64,000 bases of DNA from Erythrobacter sp. (GCF_024305245.1 NZ_JAMWYX010000002.1:186001-250000); one strand, 5' to 3'. Positions 45,512-55,715 are shown, numbered from the stretch's first letter. Program-made: numbers and translations. The notes: generated by a model from the letters alone, not told the origin.

Positions 45512-48048
45512 TATTCGACGTCCTCGGTCAGTTTGGTGAAGGTCAGGAATTTGTCGGGCGACACGCGGATTGCGGCGCCGGTGGGGCAGGCGCGGACGCA
45601 AGCCGGGCCGCCTTCGATGCCCGAACACATGTCGCACTTGATCGCCAGCTTGGCCTTGGGCGCGTCTTCCTTTTCGGCGGCTTTCTTGCGCCAGCTATAG
45701 GACGCCTCGCCCGGGCCGGGGCCGGAGCCGAACAGCATCCATTGCAGCAGGCTGGGCTTCTTGGGCGGTTTGGCGTCCATCCGGATCACGCCGTAGGGGC
45801 AGTTGCGCTGGCAGTTGCCGCAGCCGATGCAGGTTTCATCGATGAACACTTCGCCGTCCGGCCCGCGCTTGATCGCGTTGGGCGGGCAATCGGCCATGCA
45901 ATGCGGGTGTTCGCAGTGGCGGCATGACGTCGGCACGTGGAGATGAGCGTAGGTCTTGCCCGCCTCGCGGTCGAGCCGGGTCAGGCCATCATGACTGTCG
46001 GCGCAGGCCTTTTCGCAATTGTCGCAGCCGATGCACAGCTTCTCGTCGATCAGCAGCACGTCGGTCGCTTCGCCGATGCCGTTATCGACCAGGAACTGCG
46101 CGGTCTGCGAATAAAGATCGACCGCGCCCGAAAATTCCCCCTTCCGGCTTTCGATAAAGGCATTGGTGGCCCGCCTTCCGGCCATGTCCTTCAGCGCCCG
46201 TTCGCGCAGGGCGGGATTGCGTTCGAGCAATTCGAGGAAGCCTTCGCCCGGCAGGCGGATCACTTCGGATTTGATCGCCGCCTTGACCGTGGCGGTCCGC
46301 GCCGAACCGTCGATCACCGCCATTTCGCCGAAATAGGAGCCTGCCGGCAGGTAGGAGAGGAACACAGGCCTGTCCCCGACCTGCTTTTCGACGATCATCG
46401 ATCCGCGCCGGATGATGAAGATGTCCTTGTCATCCGCGCCTTCGGTCACCACGATCTCGCCTGCGCGTTTTTCCTGCACCTGCGCCGCTTCGACCAGCGG
46501 GGCGACATCCTCGCTTTTCAGGCCTGATCCGAACATCTGCAGCAATTGCCGCTCGATAGAAATCCGCTCGATCGCCTTTTTCGCGGCGGGCACCTGCGAT
46601 TGCAGTTTAAGCGCCGCGAGGCGCGAGATTTCGACCACGATGGTGTCTTCGGCCGCGCGGATTGTCGCGCCCCGGCGGCGGCCCGAAATCAGCCCGACTT
46701 CGCCAAATATCGATCCGGCCTCGATCGGGATCGTGATCGAGGGATCGGCCGGATTGACCTCCACCGCGACCGATCCGCTCGCGATCCCGAACAGCGATGA
46801 TCCGGGCGCATTGCGTTCAAAGATCACCTCACCGGGCGCGAAGTACCGCGCGGTCGAATCCAGCATGAATTCGCGCATCTGCAGCGGGTTCATGCCGTTC
46901 AGGATCGACACCCTGGTGCGCAGGAATTCAAGCCATTCGTCGGTGCTGCGGTTGCCGGGGAGATCGGCGAACTTGGCTGCAATGATCGGTTCGTCGGCGG
47001 GTTTCAGTTCGGTGTTGCCGTTGATGAACTCGATGACGTCGTGGCCCTGGTTCATGCAATGCTTGATCAGCGGATAGCCAGCCAGCGCGCCGATCACGAA
47101 AATGCCGGGCGCGGTGCTTTCGAACACCGGGGAAAGCTTGGGAAAGGCGGTGCGATCCTCGCTCGAAAACTCGATCCCGCATTCTTCCACGAACAGGCGC
47201 GGCGGGGCCGATCCGATGCGGGCGATGATCCGGTCGCACGGGATGCGCAATTCGCCGTCGCGGGTGGTCAGCGTGATGAAGCCGGGCTCGACCGACTTGG
47301 TCTCGCTTTCGGTGCGGACGATCAGCTTGCCTGCTTCATGATCGGCCAGCAGCGCCTTGACGTTGGCATCTTTTGCGGTCGGAAATTCCGTACCGCGGTT
47401 GAGGATCGAGACGGTGTTGCGCTGCGCCGGGTCTTCGGCAAGGCCGCGCGCGTTCTCGATCCCGGCGTCGCCGGTGCCGACGATAACGATATGTTCGTCG
47501 ACATATTCGGCCGGATCATCCAGCTGGTACTGCACGTGCGGCAGATCGCCGCCGGGGCAGCGCATCCGGTTGGGATTGCCCTGCGTGCCGATGGCGAGGA
47601 TCACGTTCTCGGCCATGATCGTCTCGCCGCTCGTCAATTCGATCGCATAGGGCGGCGCGCAGCGCTGGATTTCCTTGACCGACTTGGTGCCATCGCGCGC
47701 ACGGGTGACGATCTGCTGGATGCTTCCGGGGATCGGATCACCGGTGCCGCGGATCGCCTTTGCCTCGGCGTGGTATTTCACGTTGACCTTATGGCCTGCG
47801 ATCTGTTCGTCCCAGATGCCAAGGATCGTCTCGCGCTTGCCCGCGTCGAAATCCACGTCCGAACGCAGCACCAGATTGCTGGGCGTCGCCATGACGTGCT
47901 TGCCCTTCTGGTATTTGTAGATCGTGTCCGACAGGTGATCGGTCTTTTCGAGCAGCACGTGGCTCACGCCCAAAGCCGCCGCACGCGCGGCCGCACTGAG
48001 GCCGGCAGGCCCCGAACCGACGATAGCAACTGCAAAGATTTCGGCCAA
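45511..48048 (-). CDS. FAD/NAD oxidoreductase fused to two cNMP-binding domains and four [4Fe-4S] clusters
   Basis: 845 residues, cytosolic. Residues 1-340 are a thioredoxin-reductase-like flavoprotein: FAD loop GSGPAG at 11-16, NAD(P)H loop GTGDAG at 191-196, and no CXXC disulfide motif. Residues about 385-485 and 510-610 are two cyclic-nucleotide-binding domains. Each keeps the phosphate cassette FGE with a following Arg (FGEVGLISGRRRGAT; FGEMAVIDGSARTAT). Residues 670-825 are a DmsB-like ferredoxin with 16 Cys for four clusters (CIGCDNCEKAC, CRHCEHPHCMADC, CIGCGNCQRNC, and Cys805/808/817/821). It probably moves electrons between NAD(P)H and the membrane cytochrome, gated by cAMP. It heads the minus-strand operon. 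Confidence 0.92.
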   Translation of the reverse strand: MAEIFAVAIVGSGPAGLSAAARAAALGVSHVLLEKTDHLSDTIYKYQKGKHVMATPSNLVLRSDVDFDAGKRETILGIWDEQIAGHKVNVKYHAEAKAIRGTGDPIPGSIQQIVTRARDGTKSVKEIQRCAPPYAIELTSGETIMAENVILAIGTQGNPNRMRCPGGDLPHVQYQLDDPAEYVDEHIVIVGTGDAGIENARGLAEDPAQRNTVSILNRGTEFPTAKDANVKALLADHEAGKLIVRTESETKSVEPGFITLTTRDGELRIPCDRIIARIGSAPPRLFVEECGIEFSSEDRTAFPKLSPVFESTAPGIFVIGALAGYPLIKHCMNQGHDVIEFINGNTELKPADEPIIAAKFADLPGNRSTDEWLEFLRTRVSILNGMNPLQMREFMLDSTARYFAPGEVIFERNAPGSSLFGIASGSVAVEVNPADPSITIPIEAGSIFGEVGLISGRRRGATIRAAEDTIVVEISRLAALKLQSQVPAAKKAIERISIERQLLQMFGSGLKSEDVAPLVEAAQVQEKRAGEIVVTEGADDKDIFIIRRGSMIVEKQVGDRPVFLSYLPAGSYFGEMAVIDGSARTATVKAAIKSEVIRLPGEGFLELLERNPALRERALKDMAGRRATNAFIESRKGEFSGAVDLYSQTAQFLVDNGIGEATDVLLIDEKLCIGCDNCEKACADSHDGLTRLDREAGKTYAHLHVPTSCRHCEHPHCMADCPPNAIKRGPDGEVFIDETCIGCGNCQRNCPYGVIRMDAKPPKKPSLLQWMLFGSGPGPGEASYSWRKKAAEKEDAPKAKLAIKCDMCSGIEGGPACVRACPTGAAIRVSPDKFLTFTKLTEDVE

Positions 48049-48154
48049 CTATCCTTCCCCCCTTCGGATAGGTCCAAGCCTACACCATAGCCAAATGCGC
48101 ACTCGATGCCAGAGCGAATTGCCCGGCGGCATCGGCGGTGCTAGCCGTGCGGCC

Positions 48155-49117
48155 ATGGAAACAGACAACAAACCGGCGACACAGGGCGCAGGCGATAATA
48201 GTCGGCGGGCAGGCTGGTTCCTGCTTGGCGGCGCATTGCTGCTGGCGGCAGGATCGATCGGGTACAACATCTACGAAGGTTCGGGCGGCGGCGCGGATGG
48301 CGACGCGGCGGCCGACAGCCCGCTCACCATCGCGCAATTGCGCGCGGCGGCGGAAGCCTCGAACGGTGAAGCCGCGCCGTGGAGCGATCTGGCTTTCGCC
48401 TATTTCCAAGGCGGCGACTTTGCCGAAGCCGCAGCCGGCTATCGCCAAGCGCTCGCCATCACGCCCGATGAAGCGGTGCTGTGGTCGGCTCTGGGTGAGG
48501 CGCTGGTGATGGGCAGCGCGCGCGACCCGCTCCCGCCCGAAGCTTTGGAAGCGTTTGAAAAGGCGCTCGCGCTCGACGCGGCTGATCCGCGCGCGCGGTA
48601 CTTTCTGGCGGTGAAGAAGGACATCGACAAGGATCACGAAGGCGCGATTGCCGCGTGGCTCGATCTGCTGGCGGATTCGCCGCAAGGTGCGCCGTGGGAA
48701 GCCGATCTGGTGCGCACGATCGAACAGGTCGGCGCGATGAACGATATCGACGTCGCACAGCGGATCGCCGGGGTTCAGGAAAGCCGTACGCCGGCCATTC
48801 TGGCTCCGGGCGCAGCCGGCCTTGCCGGATCGGCCGCGGCGTCAGACCTGCGCGGGCCGAACGCGGCGGAAGTGGCCGCAGCAGGCGCAATGACTCCCAG
48901 CCAGCAGCGCGAAATGGCCGAGGGCATGGTCGCCCAGCTGGAGTCGCGGCTTCAGGGGCAGCCCGACAACCTCGATGGCTGGGTGATGCTGATGCGCAGC
49001 CGCATGACGCTGGGCGAACCGGCCAAGGCCAAGGCCGCACTCGAAGCGGCGGTCAAGGCCAATCCGGGCGAAGCGGCGGAACTGAAGCGGCAGGCGCAGG
49101 CGCTGGGGATCGGGTAA
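48155..49117 (+). CDS. CcmI/NrfG-like TPR protein for cytochrome c maturation
   Basis: 320 residues: a single N-terminal membrane helix (about 20-38), then periplasmic TPR units (AFAYFQGGDFAEAAAGYRQA; EALEAFEKALALD) and a C-terminal TPR pair (PDNLDGWVMLMRSRMTLGEP). This C-terminal block is the part of CcmI/CycH that presents apocytochrome to the heme lyase. ATG 48155 is preferred over the upstream in-frame start because the extra 20 residues precede the membrane segment without family likeness. It is divergent from the oxidoreductase operon across a 106-base gap. No other ccm genes are near, so it may be a dedicated chaperone for the multiheme proteins here or the general CcmI. Confidence 0.8.
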   Translation: METDNKPATQGAGDNSRRAGWFLLGGALLLAAGSIGYNIYEGSGGGADGDAAADSPLTIAQLRAAAEASNGEAAPWSDLAFAYFQGGDFAEAAAGYRQALAITPDEAVLWSALGEALVMGSARDPLPPEALEAFEKALALDAADPRARYFLAVKKDIDKDHEGAIAAWLDLLADSPQGAPWEADLVRTIEQVGAMNDIDVAQRIAGVQESRTPAILAPGAAGLAGSAAASDLRGPNAAEVAAAGAMTPSQQREMAEGMVAQLESRLQGQPDNLDGWVMLMRSRMTLGEPAKAKAALEAAVKANPGEAAELKRQAQALGIG

Positions 49118-49138
49118 TTCGCAGCCCCCGCCGGGTAG

Positions 49139-50149
49139 TCAGGCGGGGTTTTGGCGCGCGGCGTCGTTTGCTTCGATAGGGCGGAACACCGCCGCAGCGA
49201 TCGCGATTGCCAAGGCCGTCAGTGCCAGCCCCGCGACCACATCGATCCAGTAGTGCCAGCGGGTCGCCACTGCCTCGAAAATGATGAACACGAACAGGGG
49301 CAGATACAGCACGCCGAGCCAGCGCGCGTTGTTCCAGGCATAAAAGACAAACACGGCTGACGATGCGACGTGCAGCGATGGCATGGCGGCCACCGCGGCG
49401 AACATGAACTGGCTGCCCTGGCTTGCGATCCACGGCCTGCCGCCAGCGACCAGCGCCTGATAACCGCTATACATGTGTTGCTGCCGCGCGCTTTCGAGCG
49501 CGTTGACGCCTTGTTCGTACAGGAACGGCCCGGCAGCAGGCATCACAAGGTAGCTGAGCGCGCCAAGGACATGCACCAGCATCGCGGTGAAAATGACTTT
49601 GCGGAACACGATGAAGCTCTGCGCCGAATGTACGATGATGCTGCCGGCAAACATCGCCAGAAAGGCAAACAGGTAGAGGTGTTCGCCCGCAGGCAAGGCC
49701 GTGTCGACCCCGTTGTGAACCGCAAATGCGGCATCAACCAATGGCCGCACCAGTTGATCGGTCTGCCAATAGAAATCATCCCAGATGACGGGGTTGATCA
49801 GGCTCATCCACATCTTGACGTTGAAATGGGTGATCAGAATGACGCCGTAAGCAAGGCCTGCAGCGCCATAATAGACCAGCCGCATGGTCTGCTTTGCCAA
49901 GACGAGGAAAAGGCCCAGCACGGCAATCAGCGACAATGGCACGGCATAGCTCATGCCGGTGAATTCCAGCGCGTCACTGGCGGGAAACGAGAATGGAAGA
50001 TCGAAACGCCAGGACAAGATCAGGGCGATCGCCGAGAAGGCAAGCGCTAGGGTCAGTTCTGGTAGCGGAGCGAAAAATTGCCAGCTTCCGAGCCGCGAAG
50101 GCTTGGAATATTCGATCTCTTCTAATGCGATCCGCGACTGAATGTTCAT
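49139..50149 (-). CDS. PAP2-type integral membrane phosphatase/phosphotransferase
   Basis: 336 residues with about six to seven membrane helices. MPSLHVASSAV and TRWHYWIDVVAG are the second and third motifs of the PAP2 superfamily, giving catalytic His residues and the Asp. VMPAAGPFLYEQG is the block seen in the branch that includes Aur1-like inositol phosphoryl transferases. It likely acts on a lipid phosphate in the inner membrane. The start is uncertain: ATG 50149 has no strong ribosome site, and the frame stays open to 50299, with another ATG at 50236. It is convergent with the CcmI-like gene. Substrate unknown. Confidence 0.8.
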   Translation of the reverse strand: MNIQSRIALEEIEYSKPSRLGSWQFFAPLPELTLALAFSAIALILSWRFDLPFSFPASDALEFTGMSYAVPLSLIAVLGLFLVLAKQTMRLVYYGAAGLAYGVILITHFNVKMWMSLINPVIWDDFYWQTDQLVRPLVDAAFAVHNGVDTALPAGEHLYLFAFLAMFAGSIIVHSAQSFIVFRKVIFTAMLVHVLGALSYLVMPAAGPFLYEQGVNALESARQQHMYSGYQALVAGGRPWIASQGSQFMFAAVAAMPSLHVASSAVFVFYAWNNARWLGVLYLPLFVFIIFEAVATRWHYWIDVVAGLALTALAIAIAAAVFRPIEANDAARQNPA

Positions 50150-50291
50150 GGAAGAGAGCGTCTTCTGATGAAGTTGAGGCGAATCAATATTTGAGAAAAT
50201 CAGGCGCAGGCCTGCGTCCGCCGGAGCGAGGCCCATGACGGAAAAATGACAGTCTGCCAAAGGAAATTCACTTTGCGGCGGTAGGCCGGAA

Positions 50292-50305
50292 TTTGGCATG
50301 CCAAA
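50292..50305. promoter_or_regulatory. 14-bp perfect palindrome, candidate operator
   Basis: TTTGGCATGCCAAA is a perfect palindrome in the 205-base gap between the PAP2 gene start and the gdhA stop, 143 bases before the PAP2 ATG. It could be a transcription factor site for the PAP2 gene, or part of the gdhA 3' end. No other copy was noticed. Confidence 0.35.
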
Positions 50306-50354
50306 CCCCGGCCCGTCTTCGCCCGCTGTCCGATCCGGTTACCCGGTGGTTGCT

Positions 50355-51722
<1,368 letters not shown>

Positions 51723-51838
51723 GAATATTCCCCCCAAATTGAACGATGCGCCCGCCAGAGACTTCGCGTCTTCCTGTTTTGGCAACTATCAGCCCAAAGC
51801 GGCTGACATGCAAGGCGCATGCACCGGGGCCGGGGGGA

Positions 51839-53149
51839 TCAGATGGCAGAACTGAACTTGCGCTGCGTGACCTGCCGATAGCTGTCGAACAGCGATGCGA
51901 CCACGCGCGCATACGGCATGCCGCCCGGCGCGATGCGCAGGGTATTGCCATCCAGACTGGCCAGCCCGGCTGCGGTGAACGGCGCGATCCTGTCGCGCGT
52001 TTCGGCCAGCAGACACAGCGATAGCTCCGCCTCGCCCCGGCACAGCAGCGCCTCGATCACGTCGCCGCGCAGGCGATCTTGCGGCGAGCGCGCGATACCA
52101 TGGTTGGCCGATAGCCGCCCTTCACCCGACAGCGTGCGATAGCGGCCATTATGTTTGTCGTTCTGGGCCAGCAGGCCGGGAAAGCCGCTTATGGCGCTCG
52201 ACCCCATGCCGATCAGCACCTCCGACGGATCATCGGTGAAGCCCTGAAAATTGCGCTGCAAGCTGCCATCGCGCGTGGCGCGCGCCATCGGATCATGCGG
52301 CAGAGCAAAGTGATCGAACCCGATCGCGTCATAGCCGTGGGCGGTCAGGAATTCATACGCCTGGCTCGCCATTGCGAAGCGTGCGTAGGGGCCGGGCAGG
52401 GCGTGTTCGGGGATCATCGTCTGGCGCGGCACCAGATGGGGCACATGGGCGTAACCGAACACGGCGACCCGGTCTGCCCCCAGCTTGCCGGTGTATTCGA
52501 GGCTGTCTTCCAGATCGCCTTCGGTCTGATGCGGCAGGCCGTACATCAGATCGAAGTTGAGCGAGGTAACGCCCGCGCGCCGCAATAGATCGACGCTGCG
52601 GCAGATCATGGTCAGCGATTGTTCGCGTCCGATCGCCTTCTGGCAATGGGCAGCGAAAGTCTGCACCCCCATGCTGGCGCGGGTGATGCCGACATCATGC
52701 AGGATCGGGCCCCAGTCCGGTGTCAGACTGCGCGGATCGAGTTCGATCGACCATTGCGGCGCGAATAGCGGAAAATGCGCGTGCAGCGCATCGACCAGCG
52801 CCATGAATTCGGCCGTGCTGATCGCGTTCGGGCTGCCCCCGCCAAAAGCGATCCGCCGCACTCGCGCGGTTGGTGGCAGCAGGCTGGCGACCGTGGCGAT
52901 TTCCTGATGCAGCGCGGCGAGATAGCTCTCCACCCGCGCGATTTTGCCCGATGCGCCGGTGTTGCACCCGCAATAATAGCAGATCTTCTCGCAGAACGGG
53001 ATGTGGAGGTAGAGCGAGACCTCGCCCTCCGCCCCGGCAATGGCGCGCTCGATAGTGCCTTCCGCGAGCGGACCGAAATCGGCGGCGGTGGGATAGCTGG
53101 TGTAACGCGGCACCGGCGTGGCGAGCAATTCTGGGTGATAGGTCCACAT
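51839..53149 (-). CDS. hemN: oxygen-independent coproporphyrinogen III oxidase
   Basis: 436 residues, radical-SAM enzyme that decarboxylates coproporphyrinogen III without oxygen. LHIPFCEKICYYCGC carries the CX3CX2C cluster motif of HemN. AFGGGSPNAIS and NFDLMYGLPHQT are the SAM-binding and downstream motifs, and RYTSYPTA at the N-terminus is typical of true HemN rather than HemW. It closes the cco operon, 45 bases after orf76, and a degenerate FNR box sits before it. Heme supply under low oxygen matches the oxidase genes. Confidence 0.95.
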   Translation of the reverse strand: MWTYHPELLATPVPRYTSYPTAADFGPLAEGTIERAIAGAEGEVSLYLHIPFCEKICYYCGCNTGASGKIARVESYLAALHQEIATVASLLPPTARVRRIAFGGGSPNAISTAEFMALVDALHAHFPLFAPQWSIELDPRSLTPDWGPILHDVGITRASMGVQTFAAHCQKAIGREQSLTMICRSVDLLRRAGVTSLNFDLMYGLPHQTEGDLEDSLEYTGKLGADRVAVFGYAHVPHLVPRQTMIPEHALPGPYARFAMASQAYEFLTAHGYDAIGFDHFALPHDPMARATRDGSLQRNFQGFTDDPSEVLIGMGSSAISGFPGLLAQNDKHNGRYRTLSGEGRLSANHGIARSPQDRLRGDVIEALLCRGEAELSLCLLAETRDRIAPFTAAGLASLDGNTLRIAPGGMPYARVVASLFDSYRQVTQRKFSSAI

Positions 53150-53184
53150 GAGTGCGGTTAAAGCGCGCCGGGCGCTTCGCGTCT

Positions 53185-53198
53185 TTGCGCGAGATCAA
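53185..53198. promoter_or_regulatory. degenerate FNR-type box upstream of hemN
   Basis: TTGCGCGAGATCAA has one perfect half-site (ATCAA) and one 3-of-5 half-site compared with TTGAT-N4-ATCAA. It overlaps the end of orf76 and lies 36 bases before the hemN ATG, so hemN may have its own low-oxygen promoter inside the cco operon. Confidence 0.45.
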
Positions 53199-53425
53199 AT
53201 CCCGCGCTTGGCTCGTTCCGGACGGTCTTTGTCGCGGCAGTTGCCGGCGTGGCAGGCTTTTGGGTCGCAGTTGCCATTATCGCCGGGCGTGTTCTTGTCA
53301 TCCAGCGGGATCGTGATGGTTCCGCCATTGCACAGCTTGGCGGTGATTGCTGTCCTTTCGGCAGGAAGCGGGCCGATCAGTGCCGGGATCAAAGCGGCCA
53401 GTGCAAACGGCAGGGCGGCGCTCAT
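53195..53425 (-). CDS. small exported Cys-containing protein of the cco operon (orf76)
   Basis: 76 residues. The N-terminal 18 residues are a hydrophobic leader (MSAALPFALAALIPALIGPL), then a short polar domain with four Cys (residues 32, 53, 58, 63), a TIPLDD strand and a basic tail. CDPKACHAGNCR is metal-site-like. Its ATG overlaps the ccoS stop (ATGA), and hemN follows, so it is certainly read within the cbb3 operon. I know no characterised homologue. Copper or heme delivery to the oxidase is a guess from position and cysteines. Confidence 0.7.
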   Translation of the reverse strand: MSAALPFALAALIPALIGPLPAERTAITAKLCNGGTITIPLDDKNTPGDNGNCDPKACHAGNCRDKDRPERAKRGI

Positions 53426-53583
53426 GCATCCTTCTCCAGCGGCTCGTCTTCTTCGATCAGGATCCGCGCGGCCGCGCCGTCCATGTCGTCATACTGCCCG
53501 TCGCGCATCGACCACAGGAAGGCGACGAGGCCGACTAGCCCCATGCCGAGCGCGATTGGGATGAGGAAGGCAAGGCCGGTCAT
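53422..53583 (-). CDS. ccoS: cbb3 oxidase maturation protein CcoS
   Basis: 53 residues: one membrane helix (LAFLIPIALGMGLVGLVAFLW) followed by SMRDGQYDDMDGAAARIL, the typical CcoS pattern with GQYDD, and an acidic tail. CcoS is needed to insert heme b or copper into CcoN. Start and stop overlap ccoI and orf76 through ATGA junctions. Confidence 0.93.
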   Translation of the reverse strand: MTGLAFLIPIALGMGLVGLVAFLWSMRDGQYDDMDGAAARILIEEDEPLEKDA

Positions 53584-55715
53584 GCCGCATTCTCCTGCGC
53601 GGCGCGGGCCAGCCGCAGCGAATTGGCGACCACCACCAGCGAGCTCAGCGACATGGCGATGGCGGCAATCAGCGGCGTGACCAGCCCGAACAGCGCAAGC
53701 GGCACGGCGAGCGCATTATAGGCGATCGAGAAGGCGAAATTCTCGCGCACGATCCGCATGGTGCGCCTGGCCACCCGCACCGCCAGCGCGACCGGCATCA
53801 GCTTTTCACCGATGAAGACGGCATCGGCAGCCTGCTGGCTGGCATCGGAGGCGGTACCGGGCGCGATCGAAGCATGGGCGGCGGCGAGGGCCGGGCCATC
53901 GTTCAACCCGTCGCCCACCATCAGCGGGCGGCGGCCCTGGGCTTTCAGGGATTCCAAAGCGGCAAGCTTTGCCTGCGGGCTGGCCTCGGCTTGCGCGAAG
54001 ATGCCGAGCGTTCGAGCCACGTCATCAACCGGCGCGGAGCGGTCACCCGAAAGGATGCTGGCGTCGATCCCCTCGGCCTGCAAAGCGGCGATAGTCGCGG
54101 CAGCATCACCGCGCAGCGGGTCGGCGAAGGTAATGGTCTGTGCGGTGTCTCCGATCCGCAGGCGCGCGGCGAGGGATTGGGCTGTGTCCTCGGGCCGTTC
54201 GAGCGCGACCTCCTGCCCCTGCCAGCGTCCGGTGAGACCGATGCCGCTGGTTTCGCGCACATTGTCGATGACGGCAGGCTCCACGCCCTCGCGCAGCAAC
54301 GCGGCGGCGAGACCACGGCTGAGCGGATGGCGGCTCGTCTGCGCCAGCCCCAGCGCCAGGCTCCGCGCCTCTGCATCCAGCGCGCCGATATCCGCGCGCG
54401 GCTCCCCCAGCGTCAGCGTGCCGGTCTTGTCCAGCAGCGCGATGTCGCATTCGGCGAGGCGCTCCAGCGCGCTCCCGTCCTTGACCAGCAAGCCGCGCTT
54501 CAGCAGCGCGCCGCTTGCCACCACCTGCGCAGCGGGCACAGCAAGGCCCATCGCGCAGGGGCAGGTGATGATGAGGACAGCAATCGCGATGGTAAGCGAC
54601 TGGTGCCAGCCCGAGCCCGCCATCATCCAGCCGATGAACGCCAGCGCGGCCAGACTGTGCACTACCGGCGCATAGAGGCGGCTGGCGCGGTCGGCGATGC
54701 GGACATAATGGCTGCGCGATTGCCCGGCCTCGTCCATCAGTCGGGCAATTTCGGCCAGCGCGGTATCCTCCGCCACGCGGGTCAGGCGAATGCGCAAGGG
54801 GGCGGACAGGTTGATCGCGCCCGCATGCACCACGCTGCCCGGCGCGACGGGTTCGGGCGCGCTTTCGCCGGTCAGCATGGCGTTGTCGATGGCGCTGGTC
54901 CCTTCGGTGACTTCGCCATCGGCGGCCAGCGCTTCTCCGGCGGCGACCAGCACCAGCATTCCCGGTTCGAGCTCTGCTGCAGGCACGCGTCGGGTGCTGC
55001 CATCGGGGCCGATCACGCTGGCGCTCTTGCCCATCCGCCCCAGCAGCGCGCCGATGCCTGCGCGCGTGCGGGTGCGCATTTCGGCATCCAGCGCGCGGCC
55101 TGCGAGCAGGAAGAACAGCAGCATCACCGCGCTTTCGAAATAGGCGTGTCCGCCGCCGATGATCGTCTCGTAAAGGCTCAATGCGGCGGCGAGGATCACG
55201 CCGATGCTGATCGGGACGTCCATATTGGTGCGGCGGTGGCTCAGCGCCATCCAAGCGCTGGCAAAGAACGGGCGGCCCGAATAGGCGATCACCGGCATGG
55301 CGATCAGCGCCGAAAGCCAGTGGAACAGATCGCGCGTCGGCCCGTCCGCGCCCGACCAGATGCTGACCGACAGCAGCATCACGTTCATCATCCCGAAGCC
55401 CGCCACGCCCAATGCCCGCATCAGGCGTTTGCGTTCCTCGGTTTCTGTGCCGAGCGGGTTATCGGCCAGACGCTGCGCCTCGAAACCGAGGTCGCGCAGC
55501 GCCTGAATCAGCCGGTCTTCGTCCAGCGCCGGATCATGCCGGATCGCCACCCGCTTGGCCGAGAAATTGGCGCGCGCGGCGATGATGCCGGGGATCTTGG
55601 GCAATTCGCGTTCGATCTTGCCGATGCATCCGGCGCAGCGCATCCCCGGCACCGTGAACCGGGTCGAGACAAGCGCGCTTTCGGCGGCGGCAGTGATGGG
55701 GGCGGGCGCGTTCAC
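53580..55715 (-). CDS. ccoI: P1B-type copper ATPase for cbb3 oxidase assembly
   Basis: 711 residues. An N-terminal heavy-metal domain with GMRCAGC is followed by eight membrane helices with CPC (ITCPCAMGLA), the phosphorylation motif DKTGTLT, HPLS in the nucleotide domain and GDGLNDGPAL. CcoI/FixI exports or delivers Cu for the CuB centre of CcoN. The likely start is GTG 55715, overlapping the ccoH stop (GTGA). An ATG at 55739 would add eight residues and overlap ccoH further. Length is normal. Confidence 0.94.
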   Translation of the reverse strand: MNAPAPITAAAESALVSTRFTVPGMRCAGCIGKIERELPKIPGIIAARANFSAKRVAIRHDPALDEDRLIQALRDLGFEAQRLADNPLGTETEERKRLMRALGVAGFGMMNVMLLSVSIWSGADGPTRDLFHWLSALIAMPVIAYSGRPFFASAWMALSHRRTNMDVPISIGVILAAALSLYETIIGGGHAYFESAVMLLFFLLAGRALDAEMRTRTRAGIGALLGRMGKSASVIGPDGSTRRVPAAELEPGMLVLVAAGEALAADGEVTEGTSAIDNAMLTGESAPEPVAPGSVVHAGAINLSAPLRIRLTRVAEDTALAEIARLMDEAGQSRSHYVRIADRASRLYAPVVHSLAALAFIGWMMAGSGWHQSLTIAIAVLIITCPCAMGLAVPAAQVVASGALLKRGLLVKDGSALERLAECDIALLDKTGTLTLGEPRADIGALDAEARSLALGLAQTSRHPLSRGLAAALLREGVEPAVIDNVRETSGIGLTGRWQGQEVALERPEDTAQSLAARLRIGDTAQTITFADPLRGDAAATIAALQAEGIDASILSGDRSAPVDDVARTLGIFAQAEASPQAKLAALESLKAQGRRPLMVGDGLNDGPALAAAHASIAPGTASDASQQAADAVFIGEKLMPVALAVRVARRTMRIVRENFAFSIAYNALAVPLALFGLVTPLIAAIAMSLSSLVVVANSLRLARAAQENAA

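Noticed and set aside
45512..45637. 42-residue N-terminal extension of the b-type cytochrome
   Set aside because: It is antiparallel in sense to nothing conserved and overlaps the Fe-S end of the oxidoreductase in another frame; its Arg/His-rich composition is that of a shadow, and GTG 45511 sits at a TAGTG junction.
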